Assembly (NCBI RefSeq): GCF_003258595.1
Contig: NZ_QHHQ01000004.1
Location: 620,001-684,000, forward strand
Source: Acuticoccus sediminis
GTDB taxonomy: Bacteria; Pseudomonadota; Alphaproteobacteria; Rhizobiales; Amorphaceae
Length of the DNA stretch: 64,000 nt
Direction: 5' to 3'
Part shown: positions 7,613-16,424 of the stretch, one piece after another
Numbering within the stretch: position 1 is the first letter of the stretch
Layout of the letters: each line of letters starts with the position of its first letter
Notes under the pieces: model-generated
Databases searched by the model: none
The model's input: only the letters and a program-made list of their open reading frames with translations
Told to the model about the DNA's origin: nothing
Position numbers and translations under genes: made by a program

Positions 7613-8809
7613 TCAGGTCCCGGTCGGCGCGGGTGCGGCCCCGAAGGCGGCGAGCACCTCCTCGGTGTCGCGCCCCAGCGCCCCGGCGGACCGGCGCACC
7701 CGGCAGGGCGAGCGGCTGAAGCGCGGCACCACGCCCTGCATGCGCACCGTGCCGAAGTCGTCGTCCGGCACCGCCACGATCGCCTCGCGCGCGGCGTACT
7801 GCGGATCGGCGAAGATCATGTCGACCGAGTAGATCGGCGCCAGGGTGCCGCCGGCCCTCGCGAAGCTGTCCAGGATCTCGTCGAGGTCGTGGGCGGCGAA
7901 CCAGGCGCGGAAGACCTCGTCGAGCGCCGCGCCGTTCTCCACGCGCGACTTGTTGTCGGCGAAGCGCGGGTCGGCGCCGAGGTCCTGCCGGCCGATCGCC
8001 CGCAGGTTCGCAGCGAACGTCGAATCGGTGCTGCCGGAGAGCGAGACGTACTGCCCGTCGCGCGTCGGGTAGACGTCGGATGGCGCCGAATAGGGGTTGG
8101 CATTGCCGCTGCGCTTCGGGACCGTGCCGAGCTGGTCGTAGGCGATTGCCGGGTAGTCGAGCAGGCGGAAGACGGCCTCGGTCAGCGAAAGGTCGATGAC
8201 CTGCCCGCGCTTCTGCGGATCGGTCTTGATCGAGTGCAGCGCGGTCATCACCGAGAGCGCCCCGAAGAGCCCGCCGATGGCATCGCCCATCGGGTAGGCG
8301 GCGTGCATCGGCGGGCCGTCCGCCTCGCCGATGAGGTGCGTCAGGCCGCTCATCGCCTCGAATAGACGCGCAAAGCCCGGCCGCTGCGCGCTCGGGCCGT
8401 CCTGCCCGAAGCCGGTGACGCGCAGCACGACGAGGCTCGGGTTCTCCTGCATCAGGACGTCCGGGCCGAGGCCCCACCGCTCCAGCGTGCCGGGGCGGAA
8501 GTTCTCGATCACGACGTCCGCCTCGCGCACCATGCGACGGAAGGTGGCCGCGCCCTCCTCCGTGCGCAGGTCCAGCGCGGCGAAACGCTTGCCCCGGTTC
8601 GTCGTCTTCCACCACAGCGACTTGCCGTCCTTGAAGGGCGGGAAATCGCGCATCCCGTCGCCGCGGCCCGGCAGCTCGATCTTCACCACGTCCGCCCCGT
8701 AGTCCGCGAGCAGCGTCGCGGCGAAGGGCGCGGCGATGATCGTCGCGATGTCGAGGACGCGCAGGCCGGCCAGCGGGCCGGTGGCCGCCTCGGGGGTCGG
8801 GTCAGTCAT
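7613..8809 (-). CDS. CaiB/BaiF (family III) CoA-transferase
   Basis: A 398-residue family III CoA-transferase, which moves CoA between carboxylates through a covalent aspartyl intermediate. The family blocks are in order: LAGLRVLDIATIIAAPFAAT, ADYGADVVKIELPGRGDGMR, NRGKRFAALDLR, ADVVIENFRPGTLERWGLG, VLRVTGFGQDGP, and YPMGDAIGG, whose Asp176 corresponds to the catalytic aspartate of Frc. Length is normal. It overlaps tctA by 8 bases at the end of a six-gene minus-strand operon, so it probably activates the carboxylate imported by the TctABC system before the two acyl-CoA dehydrogenases act. The C-terminal tail (after about residue 365) is divergent. Confidence 0.92.
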   Translation of the reverse strand: MTDPTPEAATGPLAGLRVLDIATIIAAPFAATLLADYGADVVKIELPGRGDGMRDFPPFKDGKSLWWKTTNRGKRFAALDLRTEEGAATFRRMVREADVVIENFRPGTLERWGLGPDVLMQENPSLVVLRVTGFGQDGPSAQRPGFARLFEAMSGLTHLIGEADGPPMHAAYPMGDAIGGLFGALSVMTALHSIKTDPQKRGQVIDLSLTEAVFRLLDYPAIAYDQLGTVPKRSGNANPYSAPSDVYPTRDGQYVSLSGSTDSTFAANLRAIGRQDLGADPRFADNKSRVENGAALDEVFRAWFAAHDLDEILDSFARAGGTLAPIYSVDMIFADPQYAAREAIVAVPDDDFGTVRMQGVVPRFSRSPCRVRRSAGALGRDTEEVLAAFGAAPAPTGT

Positions 8810-10322
8810 GGGTGGGCCTCGGCTCGGTCGGATGCGAGGCCAACGTGCGCCGCGCCGCGAGGACGGAGCGCACGATCGGCCACAGGAGGAACATCGCGGT
8901 GAGGGCGAACAGCGTCGCCGCGATGGGCTTTTCGAAGAAGGCGAGAAGGCTGTCGTTGGTGAGGATCAGCCCGCGCCGCAGGCTGGACTCGATCATCGGG
9001 CTCAGCACGAAGCCGATGACCACCGGCGCCAGCGGAATCTCGAGGTAGCGGAACGCGAAGCCGACGAGCCCGGCGGCGAGGAGCACGAGGAGGTCGAACC
9101 CGCTCTGGTTCACCGAGTAGGTGCCGACGACGACGAGCGCGACGAGGCACGCGATGAGGAGCGGTTCCGGCAGGCGCAGGATGCGGCTGAAGATCGGCCC
9201 CAGCGTCGCCCCCATCGCGAACATCACGATGTTCACCACGAAGAGCGCCATGAAGATGTAGGTCACCAGCGCCGGCTGCTGCTGGAAGAGCGTCGGGCCG
9301 GGGATGATGTTCTGGATCGTCAGCGCGCCCAGCATCACCGCCGTGATCGGATCGCCCGGCACGCCGAGCGCGAGGGTCGGCACCAGTGCGCCTGCGGTCA
9401 CCGCGTTGTTGGCCGCCTCCGAGGCGATGATGCCGTCGGGCGAGCCCTTGCCGAAGCTGGCGCGGTCGGGCGAGGAGCGCTTGGCCTCGGCGTAGCTGAC
9501 GAGCGAGGCCGCCGTCGCGCCGACGCCCGGCAGGCTGCCGATCCACGTGCCGATGAGCGATGACTTCACCAGCACCTTCCAGCGCCGCGCGATGTCGCCG
9601 ACGGGCGGCATCGCAAAGCGCACCTTCTCGGTCAGCGGCTCGGTGACGCTGCCGCGGTCGGCGACGCGCCAGAGAACCTCGGATAGCGCGAAGAGGCCCA
9701 CGAGGACGGGGATGAGGTTGAGCCCGGCGGCGAGGTCGTAGTTGCCGAAGTCGTAACGGGTGATGCCGGTGATCGGGTCGAGGCCGACCATGGCGATGAA
9801 GAGACCGAAGGCGGCGCCGAAGACGCCCTTCAGCAGGCTCTCGCGCGCCACCGAGACGATGCAGGTGAGCGCGAAGATCCCCAGCGCGAAGTATTCGATC
9901 GGCCCGAAGCGCAGCCCGAAGCGGGCCAGGAGCGGGGCCCCGGCCGCCAGGATCAGGCAGGCGAGGATGCCGCCGAAGGCGGAGGCGAACGTCGCCCACC
10001 CGAGCGCCAGCGCCGGCTGGCCGCGCCGGGCCATGGGGAAGCCGTCGAAGAGCGTCGCGGCCGACTGCGGCGTCCCCGGCGAGTTGATGAGGATCGCCGG
10101 GATGCAGCCGCCGTACACCGAGCCGCAGTAGGTGCCGAGCAGCAGCGCGATCGACACCGACTGGTCGAAGACGAACGTGAACGGCAGGATCACGGTGATG
10201 CCGAGGACCGAGCCGAGCCCGGGGATGGCACCGACGAAGATGCCGTAGAGCGTGCCGATGGCGATGGCGGCGAGGGCCTCGAACGAGGCCAGCATCGCGA
10301 GTGCGTCGAGAAAGGAGGTCAT
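8802..10322 (-). CDS. tctA: Tripartite tricarboxylate transporter large permease, TctA
   Basis: A 506-residue membrane protein with about 12 segments, the normal size of TctA. Diagnostic blocks are GTLYGIFVGAIPGLGSVLGITVILPFTF near the N-terminus, YGGCIPAILINSPGTPQSAATLFDGFPMARRGQPALALG around 70-110, the repeat copy SLPGVGATAASLVSYAEAKRSSPDRASFGKGSPDGIIASEAANNAV in the middle, and LALGVPGDPITAVMLGAL. It forms the proton- or sodium-driven channel with TctB, fed by periplasmic TctC. tctB ends 1 base before its start codon and the CoA-transferase gene overlaps its end, so the whole set is one transcript. Confidence 0.95.
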   Translation of the reverse strand: MTSFLDALAMLASFEALAAIAIGTLYGIFVGAIPGLGSVLGITVILPFTFVFDQSVSIALLLGTYCGSVYGGCIPAILINSPGTPQSAATLFDGFPMARRGQPALALGWATFASAFGGILACLILAAGAPLLARFGLRFGPIEYFALGIFALTCIVSVARESLLKGVFGAAFGLFIAMVGLDPITGITRYDFGNYDLAAGLNLIPVLVGLFALSEVLWRVADRGSVTEPLTEKVRFAMPPVGDIARRWKVLVKSSLIGTWIGSLPGVGATAASLVSYAEAKRSSPDRASFGKGSPDGIIASEAANNAVTAGALVPTLALGVPGDPITAVMLGALTIQNIIPGPTLFQQQPALVTYIFMALFVVNIVMFAMGATLGPIFSRILRLPEPLLIACLVALVVVGTYSVNQSGFDLLVLLAAGLVGFAFRYLEIPLAPVVIGFVLSPMIESSLRRGLILTNDSLLAFFEKPIAATLFALTAMFLLWPIVRSVLAARRTLASHPTEPRPTHD

Positions 10323-10323
10323 G

Positions 10324-10791
10324 TCATGCCCCCGGCCACGGCATCATGCGCACGTTGAGGATCTCGGCGAACACCACCCAGGTGATCGCCGCGAAGCCGA
10401 CGGTGGTCGCAGCGACCGCCAGCGGCCGGCGGTAGCCGAAGACCACGCTGAAGAGCGGCACGATCAGCAGCATCGCCGGCCAGTAGCCGAGCCACACGAA
10501 GGCGGCGATGAAAGCGGCCGTCAGCCCCACCGCCAGAGCGAAGCGGGCCGGGCTGATGTCGGCGAGCCGTCCGGTGTCGACCGAGGCGAGGAGCGTCTCG
10601 GCGGCGCCGCGGACCACCATCGTGCCGGCGCAGGCCGCCGCCACGATGAGCCAGATGCGCGGCATCAGCGCCGCGTCGTAGGCGGAGCCCTCCCCCATCT
10701 GGTAGTCGGCGCCCGCCGTGTAGATCAGCAGCGCGACCGCTCCGATGGCCAAGACGAGCCCGCCCGCAATATCTCCCGTCGAGCGCCGCAT
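10324..10791 (-). CDS. tctB: Tripartite tricarboxylate transporter small permease, TctB
   Basis: A 155-residue protein with four hydrophobic segments, the standard TctB topology: AGGLVLAIGAVALLIYTAGADYQMGEGSAYDAALMPRIWLI, then a loop, then FALAVGLTAAFIAAFVWLGYWPAMLLIVPLFSVVFGYRRPL and a final segment. The residues P-R-I-W and the GYWPA turn are typical. It lies between tctC (3 bases away) and tctA. Sequence conservation in this family is low, so the call relies partly on position. Confidence 0.88.
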   Translation of the reverse strand: MRRSTGDIAGGLVLAIGAVALLIYTAGADYQMGEGSAYDAALMPRIWLIVAAACAGTMVVRGAAETLLASVDTGRLADISPARFALAVGLTAAFIAAFVWLGYWPAMLLIVPLFSVVFGYRRPLAVAATTVGFAAITWVVFAEILNVRMMPWPGA

Positions 10792-10794
10792 GGG

Positions 10795-11742
10795 TTACTT
10801 CTTGCCCATGCCGAGCGCGCCGATCACCTCGGCGTTCGCCGCGCTGTCCTCGGCGACCACCTCGCGGAACCCGTCCGGGTCGGCGTAGGCGGCGCGGCTG
10901 GCCATGCGGGCCATCTCCTGGTCGAACGCCTCGGTCTCGACCACCGACTGGCAGGCGGAGGCGAGCCGCGCCCTGGCCTCGTCGGGAATGCCCTTCGGCG
11001 CGATGATCCCGCCCCAGAGCGACATGTTGACGTCGAGGCCGACCTCCTTGGCGGTCTTGGCGTCCGGCACGGACTCCATCCGCTCGTCGGAGAAGACGGC
11101 GATGGTCTTGACGTCCTTGCCGACGACCGAGCTGCCGCCGACCGCCGCAAGGTTCACGTGGCCACCCTGCGCGGCGGTGACGGCGCCGGCGTCGCCCTCC
11201 ATCGGCACGTGGCGCATCTCGACGCCGAGACCCTTGATGGCGCGCACCATGCCGATGTGCGGCAGGCTGCCCGGACCGGCGGAGGAGTAGGTCAGCTCGC
11301 CCGGATGCGCCTTGGCGTACTCGACGACGTCCGCGAAGTCGGCGAATTCGGAATCGCCGGCGGTCGCCAGCACGATGGGGGCGTCGAACACGCGGCAGAT
11401 GTAGTCGTAGGACGACAGGTCGTAGCCGACCGGGCGCAGGTGCGGCTGGATGATGAGGGGCGCGGCCGGCACCATCGCGATGGTGTAGCCGTCCGGCCGG
11501 TCACGCGCGACGGCGGTGAGGCCCACGGTGCCCGCCGCGCCGGCCTTGTTGACGACGACGATGGTCTCGCCGAGCTCTTCCTCCAGCATCCTCGCGGTGG
11601 CGCGGGCCATCACGTCGGTGATGCCGCCCGCCCCGTAGGGCACGACCATGGTGATCGTCTTGGACGGGTAGTCCGCCGCGAGGGCCCCGCCCGCGAGCCC
11701 GAGCGAGGCGAACGCAAGGGCCGCTGCAAGTGTCTTTCTCAT
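10795..11742 (-). CDS. tctC: Tripartite tricarboxylate transporter substrate-binding protein, TctC/BugT type
   Basis: A 315-residue periplasmic binding protein. The first 23 residues are a Sec signal peptide (basic start, hydrophobic core, GALAADYP cleavage region). The mature part shows Bug-family blocks: SKTITMVVPYGAGGITDVMARATARMLEE, the VVNKAGAAGTVGLTAVARDRPDGYTI loop that closes over the ligand carboxylate, and AHPGELTYSSAGPGSLPHIG. The frame is open far upstream, but the ATG at 11742 has GGGAGGA in front and gives the signal peptide. The ATG overlaps the acyl-CoA dehydrogenase stop as ATGA, so translation is coupled. Confidence 0.93.
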   Translation of the reverse strand: MRKTLAAALAFASLGLAGGALAADYPSKTITMVVPYGAGGITDVMARATARMLEEELGETIVVVNKAGAAGTVGLTAVARDRPDGYTIAMVPAAPLIIQPHLRPVGYDLSSYDYICRVFDAPIVLATAGDSEFADFADVVEYAKAHPGELTYSSAGPGSLPHIGMVRAIKGLGVEMRHVPMEGDAGAVTAAQGGHVNLAAVGGSSVVGKDVKTIAVFSDERMESVPDAKTAKEVGLDVNMSLWGGIIAPKGIPDEARARLASACQSVVETEAFDQEMARMASRAAYADPDGFREVVAEDSAANAEVIGALGMGKK

Positions 11743-13055
11743 TGTGTCCTCCCAGTCTTGTTGTCGTTGGGGTGGCCGGCGGCGCGCCGCGCCACGTAGC
11801 CGCTGTCCTGCAGCGCGCCCTCCGGTACGGGCTCGCTGCGGAAGATCTGCCTGAGGTGCACCTCGTCCGGCCCGTCGGCGATGCGGAACATCCGGGCGTA
11901 GACGAAGGCGTGGTGGATGAGGTGGTCGTCCGAGCCGCCGGCCGCGCCGAAGAGCTGCAACGCCCGGTCGGCGATCTCCTGCAGCATGCGCGGCACGTGC
12001 ACCTTGGCCATGGAGATCGCCCGCCAGCTCGCCTTGAAGCCGTTCGCGTCGAGCTCGGCGGCGGCGTGGTTCAGGAAGTGGCGCGACATGTCGATGCCGA
12101 TGCGCCCCTCGGCGATCCACTGCTGCACGCTGTCGTATTCGGCGAGGCTGCGGCCGAAGGCGGTCCGCTCCCGCATGCGGCGCTTCATGAGGTCGAGGAG
12201 CATCTCGGCAAGGCCGATGCAGCGGAACGCATGGTGGAGCCGCGCGGGGCCGAGGCGCACCTGCGCCGCGTCGAACCCGCGCCCCGGCTCGCCGAGCATG
12301 TTGGCGGCGGACACGCGGACCTCGTCGAACACGATCTCGCCGATGGGCGCCACGTGGTCGTCCCAGCCGAGGAAGCGCAAGGTCCGCTCGACGCGGATGC
12401 CGGGGGCGTCCGCCGGGACGAGGACGGCCGAGTGCCGGGCGGTCCGCGGTGCCTCCGGGTCGGTGACGCCCATGACGATGTGGAACGACAGGTCCGGCGC
12501 GGCGGCGCCGGTGATGAACCACTTGCGGCCGGACACGACGAGGTCGCCCCCGTCGGCGCGGATCGTGGTGGCGATGTTCGTGGCGTCCGACGAGGCGACG
12601 TCGGGCTCCGTCATCGCGAAGGCGGACGCGGCCCGGCCCTCCAGCAGCGGGACGAGGAAGCGCTCGCGCTGCCCGGGCGTTGCCAGCGCGTCGAGCATGA
12701 TCATGTTGGGAAGGTCGGGCGCGTGGCAGTTGAAGACCAGCGACGCCCAGGGGAGCCGGCCCGTCAGCTCGGCGATCGGCGCGAAGTCGCGATTGGAGAG
12801 GCCGGGCCCGCCGCTCCCCGCGCGCGGCGGGATGCCGAGGTTCCAGAGCCCCTCGGCGCGCGCCTCCTCCCGCAGGGTGGCGACGAAGGCGGGCATCCGC
12901 TCGCCGGCCTGCGTGGCGGCGACCCAGTCGGCGTGCCGGGGCAGGATGCGCGTCGCGAAGAACCGCTCTGCACGGGCCGCTATGCCGGCCCCTGCCCCGC
13001 CGACGCCCGCCCCCCCGATCTCCGCACCGTCGATGTCGGACCGAGGCGCCTCCAT
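11739..13055 (-). CDS. Acyl-CoA dehydrogenase family protein, ACAD10/11-like
   Basis: A 438-residue flavoprotein that would introduce a 2,3 double bond into an acyl-CoA. The FAD/substrate blocks AFAMTEPDVASSDATNI and VVSGRKWFITGAA are present, as is the GWDDHVAPIGEIVFDEVRV block and the C-terminal ADGPDEVHLRQI. In that last motif Glu398 occupies the base position seen in the ACAD10/11 subgroup rather than the YEGT form. It starts 1 base before the end of the upstream dehydrogenase gene's stop region and overlaps tctC by 4 bases. The first 25 residues are alanine/glycine-rich and the true start may be slightly internal. Confidence 0.88.
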   Translation of the reverse strand: MEAPRSDIDGAEIGGAGVGGAGAGIAARAERFFATRILPRHADWVAATQAGERMPAFVATLREEARAEGLWNLGIPPRAGSGGPGLSNRDFAPIAELTGRLPWASLVFNCHAPDLPNMIMLDALATPGQRERFLVPLLEGRAASAFAMTEPDVASSDATNIATTIRADGGDLVVSGRKWFITGAAAPDLSFHIVMGVTDPEAPRTARHSAVLVPADAPGIRVERTLRFLGWDDHVAPIGEIVFDEVRVSAANMLGEPGRGFDAAQVRLGPARLHHAFRCIGLAEMLLDLMKRRMRERTAFGRSLAEYDSVQQWIAEGRIGIDMSRHFLNHAAAELDANGFKASWRAISMAKVHVPRMLQEIADRALQLFGAAGGSDDHLIHHAFVYARMFRIADGPDEVHLRQIFRSEPVPEGALQDSGYVARRAAGHPNDNKTGRTQ

Positions 13056-13056
13056 C

Positions 13057-14229
13057 TCAGCTCGCCGCGCGAAGGGAGGGCGCCGCCGCGCTCAGGGTGC
13101 GCTTGGCGATGTTGAGCTGGTGAATCTGGCTCGTCCCCTCGTAGAGGCGGAAGAGCCGCGCGTCGCGGTAGAGCCGCTCGATGCAGCTGTAGTCCGCCAC
13201 ATAGCCCGAGCCGCCGAAGATCTGCACCGCGCGGTCGGCGACGCGCCCGCACGCCTCCGACGCGTGGTACTTGCAGATCGAGGCCTCCATGGTGACGTCC
13301 TCGCCCGCGTCGCGCCGCGCCGCCGTCTCCAGGATGAGCGCGCGGGCGGTGTGAACGTCCGTCTGGCAGTCGGCGATCATCGCCTGGACGAGCTGGAAGT
13401 CGCCGATCGGGCGGCCGAACTGCTTGCGGGTCAGGGCGTGCTGGATCGCCTCGTCGAGCATGCGCATCGCCGAGCCGGTGCAGAAGGCGGCGAGGTTGAT
13501 GCGCTGCTTGTTGAGCGCCTTCATGACCGTGTCGAACCCGCTCCCCTCGACGCCGCCGATGAGGTTCTCCGCCGGCACGCGGCAGTCCGCGAAGGTGATT
13601 TCGGAGACCGGCGAGCCTTCCTGGCCCATCTTGCGGTAGGGCGCGCCGGGGACGAGGCCGGGCGTGCCCTTCTCGATCAGGAAGGCGCTGAGGCCGCCCT
13701 TCTTCGGGTTGTCCGGGTCGGTGCGGGCGATCACGGTGAAGAGGTCGGCGATCGGCGCGTTGGTGATGAACGCCTTCTTGCCGTTGAGCACGTAGGCGTC
13801 GCCGTCGCGCCGCGCGGTGGTGGCGACGGCGATGGCGTCGGAGCCTGCGCCGGGTTCGGTCAGGGCCAGGCACGAGGTGATCTCGCCGGAGGCGAGGCGC
13901 GGCAGCCACGCGTCCCTCTGCGCCTCCGTCCCGTCCTGCACGAGGCCCTCGGCGCCGATGCCGGTGTTCGTGCCGGCGCGCGCCCGGAAGGCGGTGGAGG
14001 CCTGCGCGATCTCGAAGTTGGCGCGGGCGAGCTCGGTCGTCGTGAAGCCGCTGCCGCCGTACTGGCGCGGGATGGACCAGCCGAAGAAGCCGAGCCGGCG
14101 CATGTCCTCCACGAGACGCTCGGGGATCTGGTCGCTCGCGACGACCTCCTCCTCGGCGGGAATGGCGACGGTCTGGACCCAGTGACGGATCTGCGCCAGC
14201 CGCGTGGCGAACCCTTCGCTCCCGGTCAT
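13057..14229 (-). CDS. Acyl-CoA dehydrogenase
   Basis: A 390-residue acyl-CoA dehydrogenase of normal length. It has the blocks FFGWSIPRQYGGSG, CLALTEPGAGSDAIAVATTA, VLNGKKAFITNAP, the C-terminal helix LTRKQFGRPIGDFQLVQAMIAD, and DRAVQIFGGSGYV. The catalytic base is Glu364 in LYEGTSQIHQLNIAKR. The ATG at 14229 has GGAGGAAT immediately upstream; the open frame beyond it is not conserved. First gene of the operon with ACAD10/11-like enzyme, TctCBA and CaiB-type transferase. Two different dehydrogenases in one operon suggest two successive desaturations or a branched and a linear intermediate; the substrate is unknown. Confidence 0.92.
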   Translation of the reverse strand: MTGSEGFATRLAQIRHWVQTVAIPAEEEVVASDQIPERLVEDMRRLGFFGWSIPRQYGGSGFTTTELARANFEIAQASTAFRARAGTNTGIGAEGLVQDGTEAQRDAWLPRLASGEITSCLALTEPGAGSDAIAVATTARRDGDAYVLNGKKAFITNAPIADLFTVIARTDPDNPKKGGLSAFLIEKGTPGLVPGAPYRKMGQEGSPVSEITFADCRVPAENLIGGVEGSGFDTVMKALNKQRINLAAFCTGSAMRMLDEAIQHALTRKQFGRPIGDFQLVQAMIADCQTDVHTARALILETAARRDAGEDVTMEASICKYHASEACGRVADRAVQIFGGSGYVADYSCIERLYRDARLFRLYEGTSQIHQLNIAKRTLSAAAPSLRAAS

Positions 14230-14749
14230 GCAATTCCTCCGGATTTGTATTTTCCGGAACGGTAGCACGTTTTTCTGTATATGCAATTTTTCGGATTAAG
14301 GTTTTTTCGCTCGATCCGACAGCGACCCGGGTCTCGGATCGAAGCCATCGCCGCGCTAGCCTCTCAGCTAAACGCCACAATCGGTTCATTATATCAATGC
14401 TTTGTCCATCCCACCGCCCGCTCCGCGTCGATACGGCGAACGCCTGGACGCCGTACGGCATGATCGCACCCAGCAAGTGATTTTTTCTCCATGTGTAATC
14501 TCCGGGCGGGCGGGGAACGCCTCGGCCGACGGCGGACGCAGGTCGGGACAGCGCGATCCGTGCGCGAAATTTCCCGCCGTGCGCCCATTCGCAAACCGCC
14601 CGCCGGACTGGCGAAAACGGCACCGCGGCCGCGCCAACTCCCCCGCGGGAGGGCAAACGCGGCAACAAACTCCACCGGGCGCCCTTGCCTTCGCAGGCGA
14701 ACGGCACGCAAATTGCGTGAATTAGCGGGAACAAAAACCGGGGGGACGG
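14230..14749. other. 520-base divergent intergenic region
   Basis: No convincing gene. The first 80 bases (14230-14310) drop to AT-rich sequence with T-runs and TTCCGGAA at 14252-14259, a perfect 8-base palindrome of the kind IclR proteins bind; this is the likely promoter of the minus-strand dehydrogenase/Tct operon. The rest is GC-rich, with short frames on both strands that look like noise, and ends in the promoter of the ABC importer operon. Confidence 0.45.
14705..14719. promoter_or_regulatory. Palindrome upstream of the ABC importer operon
   Basis: CACGCAA (14705-14711) and TTGCGTG (14713-14719) form a perfect 7-base dyad around a single A, 30 bases before the ATG of the binding-protein gene. 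Its position between promoter and start suits a repressor site; the LysR protein encoded downstream or another regulator could bind it. Inference from position and symmetry only. Confidence 0.45.
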
Positions 14750-16423
14750 ATGTCTCGGCTGCCCAATACCACCGCTTTTAAGATCCTGGAGCGGCTCCGC
14801 CAGGACCGTTCGGATCTTGAAAACAACGCCATCGATCAACTGCTCACCGGCCGGATCGACCGCCGCGCCTTCCTGCGCCACGGCTCGCGTCTCGGCCTCT
14901 CGGCGGCGCTGATGTCCTCGGCGCTCGGCACGGTCGGCCTGATGGGCCTGCGTCCGGCCCGCGCCCAGGGGGCACCGGGCGCCACCATCCGCGTCGCGCA
15001 GATCACGCCGTCCGGCGCCATCAACCCGGTCACCGTCGCCGACCAGGGCGGCCTGCTGCCGCTCCAGATCGTCGGCGACTTCCTGGTGATGGACGGCCCG
15101 GACCTCGTCCTGCGGCCGATGCTCGCCACCGAGTGGACGCCCAACGAGGACGGCACCATCTGGACCTTCAAGCTGCGCGAGGGCGTCAAGTTCCACGACG
15201 GCCGCACCATGAGCGCGGACGACGTCGTCGCCTCCATCAAGCGCCTCGCGGACCCGGCCAACGGTTCCAACGCACTCTCGGCGTTCAAGGGCGTCCTGTC
15301 GCCGGAGGGCATCCGGAAGGTCGACGACCTCACCGTCGAGTTCAGCCTCGAGGCGCCGAACGGCAACTTCCCCTACTACGTCTCCACCGACAACTATAAC
15401 GCCATCATCGTCCCGGCCGACACCGATCCGGCCGCCTTCGAAGGCTCGATGATCGCCACCGGCCCGTTCAAGCGCGAGAGCTACACGCCCAAGGTCGGCG
15501 CCACCTACGTGCGCAACGAGGACTACTGGGGCGGCCCCGCCCTGCCGTCGCGCATCGAGCTCAACTTCTACGACGACCTGCAGCCGCAGGTGCTGGGGCT
15601 TCTGGGCGGGCAGATCGACGTCATCCAGCAGGTCAACGTGCAGGGCGCGCGGCCGCTGCTCGACAATCCCGCGGCCAAGATCCTGCGCCTCAAGGCCAAC
15701 ACGCACCGCCAGGTGCACATGAAGACCCAGTCCGGCCCCTTCGCCGACAAGCGCATCCGCGAGGCGATGGCCCTAACCATCGACCGCCAGAAGCTCGTCG
15801 ACGGCCTGTTCCAGGGCATGGCCTCCGTCGGCAACGACTCGCCCTTCGCGCCGGTCTTCCCGTCCACCGACACCACCGTGCCGCAGCGCACGCGCGACAT
15901 CGACAAGGCGAAGGCGCTGATGGCGGAGGCGGGCGTCTCCACCGTCGACACCACGCTGACGACGATGCAGATGCAGGAGCTGCCCACCCTCGCGACGCTC
16001 CTGAAGAACTTCGGCGCCGAGATCGGCATCAACATCAACCTCAAGATCGAGGACGTCGGCGCCTACTACGGCGACGCCGTGCCCGGGAAGTCGGACTGGC
16101 TCGATTCCGAGTTCGGCATCACCGACTACGGCCACCGGGGCACGCCCAACGTCTTCCTGTCGGCGCCGCTCCTGTCGACCGGCACCTGGAACTCCGCGAA
16201 CTTCAGCAATCCGACCTACGACCAGCTCGTCGCCGACTACATCGCCGCCGTCGACCTCGAGACGCAGACCGAGATCGCCGGCAAGATCCAGCGCCTCCTC
16301 CTCGACGAGACGCCGATCATCTTCCCCTACTTCTACGACTACCTCTCGGCGACCGGGCCGACGGTGTCGGGTGTCGAGACCACCGCCATGGGTCAGATCT
16401 TCCTGAACCAGGCGTCAAAGTAG
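14750..16423 (+). CDS. ABC transporter substrate-binding protein, family 5 (dipeptide/opine/nickel type)
   Basis: A 557-residue periplasmic binding protein. The N-terminus has a long polar lead and then DRRAFLRHGSRLGLSAALM, a twin-arginine-like signal (Arg38-Arg39) with cleavage probably after RPARA near residue 72. The mature part has the family 5 pattern: LRPMLATEWTPNEDGTIWTFKLREGVKFHDGRTMSADDVVASI, a middle ATGPFKRESYTP block, and VREAMALTIDRQKLVDGLFQG-like sequence after 330. Length fits DppA/OppA relatives. RBS-like GGGGGGACGG precedes the ATG. It heads the operon with two permeases and a fused ATPase. Ligand unknown; context suggests the amine oxidised by the Rieske/FAD cluster. Confidence 0.92.
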   Translation: MSRLPNTTAFKILERLRQDRSDLENNAIDQLLTGRIDRRAFLRHGSRLGLSAALMSSALGTVGLMGLRPARAQGAPGATIRVAQITPSGAINPVTVADQGGLLPLQIVGDFLVMDGPDLVLRPMLATEWTPNEDGTIWTFKLREGVKFHDGRTMSADDVVASIKRLADPANGSNALSAFKGVLSPEGIRKVDDLTVEFSLEAPNGNFPYYVSTDNYNAIIVPADTDPAAFEGSMIATGPFKRESYTPKVGATYVRNEDYWGGPALPSRIELNFYDDLQPQVLGLLGGQIDVIQQVNVQGARPLLDNPAAKILRLKANTHRQVHMKTQSGPFADKRIREAMALTIDRQKLVDGLFQGMASVGNDSPFAPVFPSTDTTVPQRTRDIDKAKALMAEAGVSTVDTTLTTMQMQELPTLATLLKNFGAEIGININLKIEDVGAYYGDAVPGKSDWLDSEFGITDYGHRGTPNVFLSAPLLSTGTWNSANFSNPTYDQLVADYIAAVDLETQTEIAGKIQRLLLDETPIIFPYFYDYLSATGPTVSGVETTAMGQIFLNQASK

Positions 16424-16424
16424 C

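Noticed and set aside
14402-14725. Short open frames in the 14.2-14.75 kb gap on both strands
   Set aside because: Arg/Pro-rich, overlapping each other, no ribosome site, and they lie in a promoter region.
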